Origin: UBA285 sp049970695
Lineage (GTDB): Archaea; Thermoproteota; Thermoprotei_A; Sulfolobales; Desulfurococcaceae
Assembly: GCA_049970695.1 (NCBI GenBank)
Contig: JBMFML010000006.1
Span: 10,972-74,971, forward strand
Direction: 5' to 3'
Length of the DNA: 64,000 bases
The position numbers and the translations under genes were made by a program. Under the pieces are notes generated by a model. It saw nothing but the letters and a program-made list of their open reading frames with translations. It ran no database searches and was not told where the DNA came from. Positions 8,108 through 16,754 of the stretch are shown one piece after another (the stretch's first letter is position 1; every line of letters starts with the position of its first letter).

Positions 8108-8904
8108 CTTCTGAGGATGCCCGGTACGTAGTAATAGTCAGGCTCTCCAAGCCTCCATTTATCGAAGACCTGGTAAAGGCTGTTCTCGAAGAAAGCGACT
8201 TCGACGTGTCCAAGCTCCAGTCCCTGCCGTACGCGAGGCTCGAGCTGGCGAGAGTGCTTGCGGCGCGCGGCCTCAAGGAGCTCGACGACTCGCTGAGAAG
8301 CGCTTTCGAAGCCGAAGTCGGCGAGGTGAAGAGCCACCTGCCCCGGTCTTACGTCGGCGTCGCAGACGTGCTCATGGAGCTGAACAGCCTCGAGGGATAC
8401 CCCGCCTTAATTAAGGCCGGGGCCCCGACTCCCTACTCCGAGTGCAAGCAGGCCGAGTTCTCGTGCGTCATTAGAGTGTTTCTGCGCAGGCTAGCAGAAG
8501 CTATGGGGAGCACTGGGGAAAGCCCCGAGCCTCCGCTCCTAATAGTGGGGCTGGTTACCTACAGCATGTACGCCAGGCACGTTGAAGGCCTGAAGAAGCT
8601 GGGGCTTGCACCAAGCGTTTCGAAAGAGGAGCTGTACAGCGAAGTCCTCGGGCTAGCTGGGGGGAGCGGGGCCGTGTACTTCACCTCGGGTAAGAGCAGG
8701 CTAGATAGCCTACTGCACGTGTGGGCGAAAAACCCCGCTAAGTACGTTGCCGAGGAGGCGAAAGTGGTGTACGAGGCTTCGCAAACCAGCTTGTACTTCG
8801 CTGGAGGGCTCCTCAACATATTAACCCACTTTTTCGTGACTAGGTTCTACGAAGGCAGGCTCTTGAGAATAATTGCTTCGAGGAGGCTTCTACATGGCTC
8901 TTGA
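8104..8904 (+). CDS. atpC: A-type ATP synthase subunit C (d), shortened form
   Basis: Between subunits E and F, where archaeal operons carry subunit C, lies this 266-residue, mainly helical protein. Subunit C is the funnel that joins the central stalk to the membrane ring. Family members are usually about 330-390 residues, so this one is short and diverged. I assign it from gene order, helical character and the recurrent YLxxxxxR-like helices rather than from a strong motif. Its TTG start overlaps the stop of subunit E, and its own end overlaps subunit F by 11 bases. Confidence 0.7.
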   Translation: MTSEDARYVVIVRLSKPPFIEDLVKAVLEESDFDVSKLQSLPYARLELARVLAARGLKELDDSLRSAFEAEVGEVKSHLPRSYVGVADVLMELNSLEGYPALIKAGAPTPYSECKQAEFSCVIRVFLRRLAEAMGSTGESPEPPLLIVGLVTYSMYARHVEGLKKLGLAPSVSKEELYSEVLGLAGGSGAVYFTSGKSRLDSLLHVWAKNPAKYVAEEAKVVYEASQTSLYFAGGLLNILTHFFVTRFYEGRLLRIIASRRLLHGS

Positions 8905-9226
8905 ACCTAGGAGAGTTGTTGTGCTTGCCAGCCGGGAGAAGGCGCCGTTTTACAGGCTTTTGGGCTTCGACAGAGTAGTAGAAATCGGTAAAGGAGAGCT
9001 CGCGCAGTACATCAAAGAGCTTAAAAGCGACAAAAGCCTGGCAGCAGTGCTCGTTGAGGAGTCCCTCGCGAGAGAAGCGGGCATAGAGCTATTCGAACTG
9101 AACGAGAAGGGGTTTGGGCCTCTCATTACTTACTTGCCTGATAGAGAGCCCTTTTTCAAATCCGACCCCCGCGCCTACTACTCAAAGTTCATTGCGCGCG
9201 TAATTGGCTACCAGCTGGGTGTTTAA
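8894..9226 (+). CDS. atpF: A-type ATP synthase subunit F (central stalk)
   Basis: A 110-residue subunit with the Rossmann-like pattern of subunit F: VVVLASREKAPFYRLLGF, then a helix and LAAVLVEESLA. It binds subunit D in the rotor stalk. The ATG at 8894 overlaps the end of subunit C by 11 bases. An upstream start at 8873 in the same frame is less likely, since the conserved first strand begins just after the ATG. The subunit A start follows two bases after the stop. Confidence 0.85.
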   Translation: MALEPRRVVVLASREKAPFYRLLGFDRVVEIGKGELAQYIKELKSDKSLAAVLVEESLAREAGIELFELNEKGFGPLITYLPDREPFFKSDPRAYYSKFIARVIGYQLGV

Positions 9227-9227
9227 A

Positions 9228-11006
9228 GTGAGCTCGAGAATTGGAAAGATCTACAGGATCGCCGGCCCCCTGGTCGTTGCAACCGACATACCCTCACCCA
9301 AGATGTACGAAGTAGTGTACGTTGGCAACGAGGGCTTAATAGGCGAGGTCATTGGTGTTCGCGGAGAAAAAGTGTTCATACAAGTCTACGAAGAGACCAC
9401 GGGCTTAACGGTAGGCGAGAAGGTCGAAGCCACGGGCGAGCTCCTCTCCGCTGAGCTCGGTCCAGGGCTAATAGGCTCGATATACGATGGCCTGCAGAGG
9501 CCCGAGCTGGAAATAGCCAGGTTCTTGAACGACATATTCATTAGGCGCGGAGCCAAGGTGAGCGCCCTCAGGAGAGATGTCAAGTGGGCCTACACCGCGG
9601 AGAAGAGCATTAGAATAGGCGATAAAGTCGAGCCGGGCGACGTCGTAGGCTACGTCCAGGAAACGCCCATTGTGACGCACAAAATCATGATACCACCTGG
9701 CGTCTCCGGCATCTTAAAGTGGAAGGCGGGTGACGGCGAGTACGCAGTAGACGACGTAGTCGCTGTTGTCGAGTCTGGCGAGAAGAGGTACGAGGTCAAG
9801 CTCTACCAGAAGTGGCCTGTGAGGATCCCGAGGCCCTTCAAGGACAAGCTACCTCCCACGGAGCCCCTGATAACAGGTTGTAGAGTAATAGACCTGATGT
9901 TCCCGCTGGCTAAGGGCGGTAAGGCAGCCGTACCTGGCGGCTTTGGCACGGGCAAGACTGTCCTCTTGCAGTCGCTCACCAAGTGGTCTCACGCTGACAT
10001 AGCGATATTTGTTGGCTGCGGCGAGCGCGGCAACGAAATGGCAGACGCGTTGAAGAGCTTCGTAGAGCTCTACGACGTCAGGAGAAAGAGGCCCATGATG
10101 GAGAGGTCCGTCTTCATAGCTAACACAAGCAACATGCCTGTTGCAGCACGAGAAACAAGCGTAATGCTTGGCGTTACTATTGGAGAGTACTTCCGAGACA
10201 TGGGCTACGACGTCCTACTCGTGGCCGACTCGACAAGCAGGTGGGCAGAGGCTATGAGAGAAATAAGCGGGAGAATGGAGGAAATGCCGGGCGAAGAGGG
10301 CTTCCCCGCCTACCTCGCAAGTAGGCTTGCGGAGTTCTACGAGAGGGCCGGCAGAGTTGTTGCACTCGGCCGCCCGGAGAGAGTTGGCAGCGTAACTATA
10401 GTGGGCGCCGTCTCCCCACCTGGCGGAGACTTCAGCGAACCCGTTGTCAGGAACACTCTCAGGTACATCCAGGCCCTCTACGCACTAGACTACGACTTGG
10501 CTACGCGCAGGCACTTCCCCGCAATAAGCTGGTTAATGAGCTACAGCTTGTACGTAGACTTTGTTAAAGACTACCTAAACGAGAGGTCGGCTGGGAGGTG
10601 GAGGGAGCTGCGAGACGCTTTCCTCAAGATACTGCAGAGAGAGGCCGAGCTACTAGACATCGTTAGGCTAGTGGGGCCCGAGGCTCTGCCAGAAGAAGAC
10701 AAGCTAATCCTAGAAGTAGCCAGGATGATTCGCGAGGGCTTCTTGCAGCAAGATCTCTTCGACTTGAACGACGCCTACTCGCCGCTTGAAAAGGGGTTCT
10801 TGATAATGGATGCTATTTGGAGGTTCTACGAGGCTGCCTCCTCTTTAATCAAAAGCGGCGTGCCTCTGTTCAAGATCAGGGAGTTGAAGTCTCCGTACAT
10901 GGTCTACAAGCTGAAGCTCTACGCTCCACACGAAGTGGGAAAGGTCTACGCCGAGTACGTAGAGGCGCTGGAGCGCGAAGTGGCGAAGCTCAGAGGTGGT
11001 AGCTAG
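9228..11006 (+). CDS. atpA: A-type ATP synthase catalytic subunit A
   Basis: The catalytic subunit of the A3B3 head (592 residues from GTG at 9228; an in-frame TTG at 9204 lies inside atpF and would add eight unconserved residues). It hydrolyses or makes ATP. The N-terminal beta-barrel (GKIYRIAGPLVVA) is followed by the A-specific insert (residues about 115-190) and the P-loop PGGFGTGKTV near residue 240. The arginine-rich and catalytic region follows (GCGERGNEMADAL, DSTSRWAEAMREISGRMEE). Most characterised A subunits have GPFGSGKT; here Pro and Ser are Gly and Thr. The stop shares a base with the start of subunit B. Confidence 0.98.
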   Translation: MSSRIGKIYRIAGPLVVATDIPSPKMYEVVYVGNEGLIGEVIGVRGEKVFIQVYEETTGLTVGEKVEATGELLSAELGPGLIGSIYDGLQRPELEIARFLNDIFIRRGAKVSALRRDVKWAYTAEKSIRIGDKVEPGDVVGYVQETPIVTHKIMIPPGVSGILKWKAGDGEYAVDDVVAVVESGEKRYEVKLYQKWPVRIPRPFKDKLPPTEPLITGCRVIDLMFPLAKGGKAAVPGGFGTGKTVLLQSLTKWSHADIAIFVGCGERGNEMADALKSFVELYDVRRKRPMMERSVFIANTSNMPVAARETSVMLGVTIGEYFRDMGYDVLLVADSTSRWAEAMREISGRMEEMPGEEGFPAYLASRLAEFYERAGRVVALGRPERVGSVTIVGAVSPPGGDFSEPVVRNTLRYIQALYALDYDLATRRHFPAISWLMSYSLYVDFVKDYLNERSAGRWRELRDAFLKILQREAELLDIVRLVGPEALPEEDKLILEVARMIREGFLQQDLFDLNDAYSPLEKGFLIMDAIWRFYEAASSLIKSGVPLFKIRELKSPYMVYKLKLYAPHEVGKVYAEYVEALEREVAKLRGGS

Positions 11007-12391
11007 TGGCTCTGCTAGTTAGGGAGACGAAGCAAGTAATAGGAGCCAGGGGCTCGCTGGTATTTGTCAAGTCGATGCCCAAGGTGTCCTACGGCGAAGT
11101 CGTTGAGCTAGATGTAGAAGGCGAGACGAGGCTGGGCCAGGTAGTAGACATCAGCCGCGAAGTAATGGTCATACAGGTATTTGGCTCATCGCTCGGCATT
11201 ACACCCGGCAAGACCGTTGTCAGGCTCAGGGGCGAGACCCTCAAAATACCAGTTTCCACAGACATGCTCGGGAGGATCTTCAACGGGCTTGGCAAGCCGA
11301 TTGATGGCGGGCCAGACATTGTGCCCGAGGAGTACTTAGACATCCACGGCAGCCCCTTAAACCCGGCTCTCAGAATACCGCCATCAGAGTTCATCGAGAC
11401 AGGCATCTCGGTTATAGATGGCATGCTAACACTCGTCAGGGGGCAGAAGCTGCCCATATTCTCGGGAGCGGGGCTCCCCCACAACAAGATGGCAATGCAA
11501 ATTGTCAGGCAGGCGAGCGTGAAGACTGGCGAAAGCTTTGCAGTAGTGTTCGGAGCGGTTGGTGTGGCCTTTGAGGAGGCGATGTACTTCATAAACGAGC
11601 TCAAGAGCATGGGGGCGATTGACAGGACCGTGGCCTTCATAGCACCGGCTTCTGCACCACCTGTCGAGAAGCTCGCCCTGCCCAGGGTGGCCCTGACTAC
11701 GGCCGAGTTTCTGGCGTGGAAGCACGACATGCACGTCCTGGCGATCCTCACGGACATGACGAACTACTGCGAGAGCCTGAGAGAGATCTCGGCAGCCAGG
11801 GAGGAGGTCCCCGGTAGGCGTGGCTACCCGGGCTACATGTACACGGACCTCGCCACCATGTACGAGAGGGCAGGGAGGGTCCGCGGGAAGAAGGGTAGCG
11901 TGACTATAATGCCCATACTCACAATGCCAGACGACGACATAACACACCCAATACCAGACTTAACCGGCTACATAACCGAGGGCCAAATAGTCCTTTCAAG
12001 AGACCTCTGGAGGAAGGGCATATACCCACCAGTGGACGTCTTCCTGTCTCTATCCAGGATGATGAAAGAAGGAATAGGGCCCGGCAAGACTAGAGAAGAC
12101 CACCACCCCGTATTTTCTCAGCTAATATCCGCCTACGCGGAGGGGCAGAGGCTGAGAGAAATAGTGGCAATAGTCGGCACCGAGTCTCTAAGCGAGAGGG
12201 ACAAGAAGTACCTAAAGTTCGCCGACGAGTTTGAAGTGAGGTTCATCAACCAGGGCGAAAACGAGAGGAGGAGTATTGAAGAGACTCTCGACATAGCGTG
12301 GGATCTGATATCAATGCTTCCCGAGGAAGAGCTCAAGATTAGAGATGAGCTCGTTAAGAAGTACCACCCGAAGTACAGGAGGTACAAGTGA
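11006..12391 (+). CDS. atpB: A-type ATP synthase regulatory subunit B
   Basis: The 461-residue non-catalytic partner in the A3B3 head. It has the F1/V1 fold, but in place of a P-loop it has FSGAGLPHNKMAMQI (near residue 155), the hallmark of subunit B. Further conserved parts are DMTNYCESLREISAAREEVPGR cut short by family standards nowhere, and YTDLATMYERAGRV. GTG at 11006 overlaps the atpA stop by one base, and the 3' end overlaps atpD by four bases (GTGA). Length and order are standard. Confidence 0.98.
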   Translation: MALLVRETKQVIGARGSLVFVKSMPKVSYGEVVELDVEGETRLGQVVDISREVMVIQVFGSSLGITPGKTVVRLRGETLKIPVSTDMLGRIFNGLGKPIDGGPDIVPEEYLDIHGSPLNPALRIPPSEFIETGISVIDGMLTLVRGQKLPIFSGAGLPHNKMAMQIVRQASVKTGESFAVVFGAVGVAFEEAMYFINELKSMGAIDRTVAFIAPASAPPVEKLALPRVALTTAEFLAWKHDMHVLAILTDMTNYCESLREISAAREEVPGRRGYPGYMYTDLATMYERAGRVRGKKGSVTIMPILTMPDDDITHPIPDLTGYITEGQIVLSRDLWRKGIYPPVDVFLSLSRMMKEGIGPGKTREDHHPVFSQLISAYAEGQRLREIVAIVGTESLSERDKKYLKFADEFEVRFINQGENERRSIEETLDIAWDLISMLPEEELKIRDELVKKYHPKYRRYK

Positions 12392-13032
12392 GCAGCCAGA
12401 TTATAAAGATCAGTAGGCCCACGAAAATAGAGCTCCTCAGGCTGAGGAAAAGGCTTGCCTTGGCGAGGAGGTACTACAACCTACTCAAGGACAGAGAAAC
12501 CCTCTTGCTGCAGACCCTCAGGGACACTCTAGTCAAGCTCGTTGAAGCGAGAACGCGCCTGAATAAGCTGCTTAGAGAGGCAGCGGAGTCGTATAGCACT
12601 GCTCTGAGCATCTACGGCTGGAATTTCCTAGAAGCCCAGTCCAGGGCTGTGGGCTACAGGATTATCTTAAATGCCAAGTACAAAAACGTCCTTGGCGTCT
12701 GGACTCTACACTACGAGCCAGCTGCGGAGCCCCTGTCCGAGGCGCACTTAGTGCCCGAGCTCGCCCAGCTGCAGCTCGTTAGGGGCGACGTGGTCAAAAC
12801 GCTGTCCGAGGTCATTAGCTACGAGAGGACGATAGTCAACATCGGCATGGAAATTGCAAGGCTCAAGCGCATAGTCAACATGCTCGAAAAGGTCTACATA
12901 CCCCGCTTAGAGAGGACAATTAAGTACTTGTCAATGAAGTTTGACGAGGCCTACAGAGAAGACGTGGTAAGAATTATTAGGATAAAGAGGATGCTCGAAG
13001 CCAGGTCGGTAGGCGAGGCTTCTAAGCGCTGA
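12388..13032 (+). CDS. atpD: A-type ATP synthase subunit D (central rotor shaft)
   Basis: The 214-residue rotor shaft: two long helices of an antiparallel coiled coil, at the N-terminus (PTKIELLRLRKRLALARRYY) and the C-terminus (RLKRIVNMLEKVYIPRLERT). It transmits rotation from the membrane ring to the A3B3 head. The GTG start overlaps the atpB stop. It is the last gene of the operon; the next gene converges on it 14 bases further on, so transcription must end within or just past this point. Confidence 0.95.
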   Translation: MSSQIIKISRPTKIELLRLRKRLALARRYYNLLKDRETLLLQTLRDTLVKLVEARTRLNKLLREAAESYSTALSIYGWNFLEAQSRAVGYRIILNAKYKNVLGVWTLHYEPAAEPLSEAHLVPELAQLQLVRGDVVKTLSEVISYERTIVNIGMEIARLKRIVNMLEKVYIPRLERTIKYLSMKFDEAYREDVVRIIRIKRMLEARSVGEASKR

Positions 13033-13046
13033 GCTGGTAGGACTTC

Positions 13047-14057
13047 TCAGCCGAGGTATTCAGCGACGATGCTACCATACTGAAACAGCACTGGAGCCCC
13101 GCCCGTATGTATGAACACGACTGGTCCCTTGAACGCGCCTTTGTTTGCTAAGTCCATTAGCCCGTACATGGCCTTCGCTGTGTAGACTGGGTCGAGGATG
13201 AGGCCCTCGAGCCTGGCGGTTTCCTTCATTACCTCTACGACCTCCCTCGTTATTACTCCATATCCTCCAAACCCGTACTCCTCGTAGATTACAACGTCGT
13301 CTTCGGAAAACCTGTAGCCGAGTCCCAGGAGCTTGCTCGCCGACTCGAGCAGCTCTATGCACTGCTTAGTAAGGTACTTAGCGCTACGCCCGACAGATAT
13401 CCCCACGACCTCGGTGCCGCTGGCACCCAGCATTTTCAGGCCAAGTATAAGCCCTGCTTGAGTAGCGCAAGTTCCAGTTGCGTGCACAATGTGGCTTGGC
13501 TTAAACCCCCTTTCCAGCGACTGCTGGAGGATTTCCATGGCCGCCAGCGCGTAGCCCATTACTCCGTACTCGTTTGCACCTCCAGCGGGTACGATGTAGG
13601 GGCGCTTGCCAGCAGACTCCAAGTCCCTGGCGAGCTTTTTGACAAGCTCATCGGCTTCCTCGCGCGACTCGGCGTACACTATCCTGCCGCCGAGCAGCTC
13701 GTCGAGCAGTATATTGCCCTGCTTCTCGGGCTTGGCACTTGGGTGGTGCCTATAGAGGACAGCGTAGGCCTCTAGTCCAGCTCTTCTCGCAGCCGCGATA
13801 GAGAGCCTTACGTGGTTAGAGTGGTATGCCCCCAGCGTTATTATGGTGTCATAGCCCTGCGACAAGGCGTGGCCTATTATGAACTCGAGTTTTCTCGCCT
13901 TGTTGCCTCCCAGTGCTAGCTCCATTACGTCGTCTCTCTTAATCCACAAGTCTATTCTAAGCTTCTCGCCGAGCCTCTTTGCCTTTTCCAGCGGCGTGGG
14001 CAGTGTTACGAGCCTAAAGCGCGGGTAAGACAGCACTCTCCAAATCAAGTAGTACAC
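13047..14057 (-). CDS. PLP-dependent D-cysteine desulfhydrase / ACC deaminase family
   Basis: A 336-residue fold-type II PLP enzyme. Lys53 in ALGGNKARKLE is the cofactor-binding lysine; GAYHSNHVR (residues 75-83) is the substrate-binding loop; GTCATQAGLILG binds the cofactor phosphate. This set is shared by D-cysteine desulfhydrase and 1-aminocyclopropane-1-carboxylate deaminase. Archaeal members are more often D-cysteine desulfhydrases, which release H2S, pyruvate and ammonia, but the substrate cannot be fixed from sequence. The GTG start at 14057 lies about 30 bases past the end of the carboxyltransferase gene on the same strand. Confidence 0.85.
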   Translation of the reverse strand: MYYLIWRVLSYPRFRLVTLPTPLEKAKRLGEKLRIDLWIKRDDVMELALGGNKARKLEFIIGHALSQGYDTIITLGAYHSNHVRLSIAAARRAGLEAYAVLYRHHPSAKPEKQGNILLDELLGGRIVYAESREEADELVKKLARDLESAGKRPYIVPAGGANEYGVMGYALAAMEILQQSLERGFKPSHIVHATGTCATQAGLILGLKMLGASGTEVVGISVGRSAKYLTKQCIELLESASKLLGLGYRFSEDDVVIYEEYGFGGYGVITREVVEVMKETARLEGLILDPVYTAKAMYGLMDLANKGAFKGPVVFIHTGGAPVLFQYGSIVAEYLG

Positions 14058-14088
14058 CGCCGGGACTAATTCCTAAAAGCTCTGTGTG

Positions 14089-15507
14089 CTATGCTCCTAG
14101 TATCTCGCTATACAGCTCTGCGACTTCCTTGTCTAGCTCAAGTCCTATTTTCGGCTTCTGCTGGGACTTCTTATTGTTATTGAAGAATTCTAGTGCAAGG
14201 TCGGGAAACAGGCAGTATGTCACGACGTCTTCTTCGCACAAGTCGTTAAAGCCCTTTTCAACTAGGGCCTTTCTGCAGTCATCTAGTGCCGGCTTGAGGA
14301 GGTCTGCGGGCCTTACTTCAATAGGCCTCTCGCTCCCCAAAACCAGCTCTATTACTTCCTTCTTAATTGGTGCAGGGGGCCTGCCGTAGAGGCCCTTAAC
14401 GTAGTCTCTGACCTCCTTGGCAACTACCTTGTACCTGCCGTAGAGCACGTTCAGCACTGCCTGAACTCCCACTATTTGAGATGTCGGTGTAACGAGCGGC
14501 GGCCAGCCCAGGTCTTCCCTAACTCTCTTCACCTCTTCCAGTACTTCGGGGAGTTTATCTTCGGCACCGACCTGCTTTAGTTGCTGCAGGAAATTCGAGA
14601 TCATGCCTCCTGGTATCTGGTGTTCGAGGACGTTTGGGTCTGGCATGAATACCTTAACGCTCAGCAAGTCCTTGTACTTCGTGAACAGTATCTTCTCGAG
14701 GTGCGCCGATATCCTCCTCACAACGTCCATATCTACTTTAGGCCTCGTGCCTGGGGGCAGGGCGTAGTACAGTGATTGAATGCCCGGCTGCCCGGTGCCA
14801 AATGCAAGGGGGCTGATGGAGGTGTCCACGAAGTCTGCCCCAGCCTCGATTGCCTTGATGTAGTTTGCTATAGCTAGGCCCCCGGTGAAGTGGCTGTGAA
14901 CGTCAACGGGTATTTTCAGCCTGCTTTTAATCTCCCTGACGAGCTCGTAAGTCGTGTATGGGTCGAGGAGGCCTGCCATGTCCTTGATCGTAATGTGGTC
15001 TACTTCGAGGCTCGCTATCTCCTCCGCCAGCTTCAAGTAGTAGTCTAGCGTGTGGACGGGGCTGACAGTGTAGGTTATCGTTCCCTGGACAATCGCCCCG
15101 AGAGACCTAGCCTTTTTAATGCTTACCGCCATGTTTCTAACGTCGTTTAAGGCATCAAAAACCCTGAAAACATCAATGCCGTTCTTGAATGCCAGTTCGA
15201 CAAACTTCTCTACGACGTCGTCGGGGTAGTGCCTGTAGCCAACTAGGTTCTGACCCCTCAGTAGCATCTGCAGCTTGGTCCTTTTCACGCGCTCTCTTAT
15301 TATCCTCAGCCTCTCCCAGGGATTCTCCTTCAAGTACCTGAGCATGACGTCGAAAGTCGCCCCACCCCACATTTCAATGCTGTAAAACCCAGCCTTGTCG
15401 ATCAAGTCGAGTATTGGAATGATGTCTTCTGTTTTGAGCCTCGTTGCTATGAGGGACTGGTGCGCGTCTCTGAGAGTCGTATCGACAATTTCTACCAACG
15501 CGTACAC
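14089..15507 (-). CDS. Pyruvate/oxaloacetate carboxyltransferase (PycB/OadA type), no biotin domain
   Basis: The carboxyltransferase moves CO2 between carboxybiotin and pyruvate/oxaloacetate. The TIM barrel shows IVDTTLRDAHQSL with the metal-binding Asp, the carbamylated-lysine motif ITIKDMAGLL and the metal-binding DVHSHFTGG. A conserved C-terminal domain follows (VTPTSQIVGVQAVLNVLYG). The protein stops without a biotinyl domain, so a separate biotin carrier and carboxylase (not in this window) must exist if it is active. The frame is open to an ATG at 15552, but GGATAAATGC (15541-15550) within that stretch reads as a TATA box on this strand. GTG at 15507 or TTG at 15498 is therefore more likely; the latter gives MVEIVDTTLRD, like relatives. 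Confidence 0.9.
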   Translation of the reverse strand: MYALVEIVDTTLRDAHQSLIATRLKTEDIIPILDLIDKAGFYSIEMWGGATFDVMLRYLKENPWERLRIIRERVKRTKLQMLLRGQNLVGYRHYPDDVVEKFVELAFKNGIDVFRVFDALNDVRNMAVSIKKARSLGAIVQGTITYTVSPVHTLDYYLKLAEEIASLEVDHITIKDMAGLLDPYTTYELVREIKSRLKIPVDVHSHFTGGLAIANYIKAIEAGADFVDTSISPLAFGTGQPGIQSLYYALPPGTRPKVDMDVVRRISAHLEKILFTKYKDLLSVKVFMPDPNVLEHQIPGGMISNFLQQLKQVGAEDKLPEVLEEVKRVREDLGWPPLVTPTSQIVGVQAVLNVLYGRYKVVAKEVRDYVKGLYGRPPAPIKKEVIELVLGSERPIEVRPADLLKPALDDCRKALVEKGFNDLCEEDVVTYCLFPDLALEFFNNNKKSQQKPKIGLELDKEVAELYSEILGA

Positions 15508-15584
15508 CAGGCTCTTAGCTACCCTAGTATAGGGGCTGGGGGATAAATGCATTTGCGACGCATGTCATCAACAAAAGCTAGTAG

Positions 15585-16430
15585 CTAGGCCGCTCTAACC
15601 ACCCTGAGCGGCTTCTTCGAGAGCCACTTCTTCCTGGCAAGCCTCAAGTACGCGTTGTTGAAGCCAAGGACGCCTACTTGCGTTTCTGCAAGTTCCGCAA
15701 GCCCTTCCAGCCCCTCGCCTGTGACTGCACCGACGAGGAGCTTCTTGGCGACTGGGTACTTGTAGGTCTTTTCGACTACTCCGGGCCTGTTCAACTCCGC
15801 CAGCTCGCTGCAGCCCCTAACGTAGAAGCCCTCTACGCAGAGCTCTAGCACGAAGGAGCCCTGTGCTCCAGCTACCGATGTGGCTGAAGGCCCCGAGTAC
15901 TCAAGTCTCGCCCTCGCCAAGCCGCCCTCTACTCTTAGAGAGCCCCTCAAGTAGCCTTGCTCCAGCAGGGCCTCTATGCTGTTCTTTAAGCGAGCCCCGC
16001 TTGTGTCGAAGCAAGCAACCAGCAGCCCCCTGCAGCTGCCACTCACGGCATAGAAGGCTGGTAGCTCGAAGTGCAGCAAGCCCTCCGACACCCTCAGGAT
16101 AGGGGGCTGGCTGCAGACCTCAGATAGTGGAAGCCACGACTTCTCCTCGGCTGGTCCAGTAGCCTTGTACTTTACTCTCAAAACTGCGCTAACGCCAGCG
16201 CCTTTAGCGACGGTCACGCCTACAACGCCTTTCACGAACAGAGATGGGGCCTCGAGGAGGACTCTGTCACCTACTACGCGGGCCTCCCTGAGCAGCCTAT
16301 CAACAGGCCCCCGCTTAAGCACGCCGCGGATCTTGGAAACAGCAATTGCTACTGAGGCAGCGAGCATAGCAAAGAAGGCAAGTAGCCTGATTAAGTCGGC
16401 AATAGACTCGGGCAGGCAACCCACCTCCAA
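15585..16430 (-). CDS. Unrecognised membrane-anchored protein
   Basis: A 281-residue protein with one N-terminal membrane helix (residues about 10-32, ADLIRLLAFFAMLAASVAIA). The rest is predicted to be beta-rich and may lie in the cytoplasm, because KIRGVLKRG follows the helix. It has seven cysteines after the helix, three of them near SCRGLLVACFD and two near CVEGFYVRGC. No family motif is recognised. The TTG start at 16430 sits about 25 bases from an AATTTAAGCC-like TATA box (read on this strand, 16451-16460), typical of a leaderless gene. GTG at 16424 is an alternative start. Confidence 0.65.
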   Translation of the reverse strand: MEVGCLPESIADLIRLLAFFAMLAASVAIAVSKIRGVLKRGPVDRLLREARVVGDRVLLEAPSLFVKGVVGVTVAKGAGVSAVLRVKYKATGPAEEKSWLPLSEVCSQPPILRVSEGLLHFELPAFYAVSGSCRGLLVACFDTSGARLKNSIEALLEQGYLRGSLRVEGGLARARLEYSGPSATSVAGAQGSFVLELCVEGFYVRGCSELAELNRPGVVEKTYKYPVAKKLLVGAVTGEGLEGLAELAETQVGVLGFNNAYLRLARKKWLSKKPLRVVRAA

Positions 16431-16754
16431 GCTGGAACTCCCCGCCAGGGGGCTTAAATTAGCTAGTCGCTAGAAGAGCTCGCAAGCCCGCTATTGCAAA
16501 ACTAGCTCCCCGCATGGTAAACGTAAATTAAGTAATTTAGTGCTAACGCCATGACAGTAGACAGCATGCGTAGAGCCTTCGCATAGGCCTTGAGACTTAG
16601 AAGCGTGTTACTGCGACAACCACTTTCTTTAGGTCGGCGTAACGCGCTGTGAGTAGCTAAGGCGCGTGTGGGGTTCAGCACGCAACACAAATTAGAGAAG
16701 CGTTATTTGAGCAAAATTTATAAGAGCTTTTGAAAAAAAATCCAGGGATGCACC
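16431..16754. other. Gene-free divergent promoter region
   Basis: About 320 bases between two divergent genes. TATA-like boxes lie at both ends (16451-16460 for the minus gene, 16713-16723 for the plus gene). The middle holds a 62-codon minus-strand frame (16502-16690) with no family features, which I regard as chance. No tRNA, C/D-box sRNA or clear hairpin was seen. Confidence 0.5.
16713..16723 (+). promoter_or_regulatory. TATA box of the exported-protein gene
   Basis: AAAATTTATAA followed by an A-run (16733-16740). It lies about 37 bases before the GTG at 16755, so transcription should begin roughly ten to fifteen bases before the start codon. It is one of the clearest AT-rich promoter boxes in the window. 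Confidence 0.5.

Noticed and set aside
16502..16690. A 62-codon frame on the minus strand in a gene-free stretch
   Set aside because: No ribosome site, no domain and an odd composition; overlaps the promoter area of neighbouring genes.
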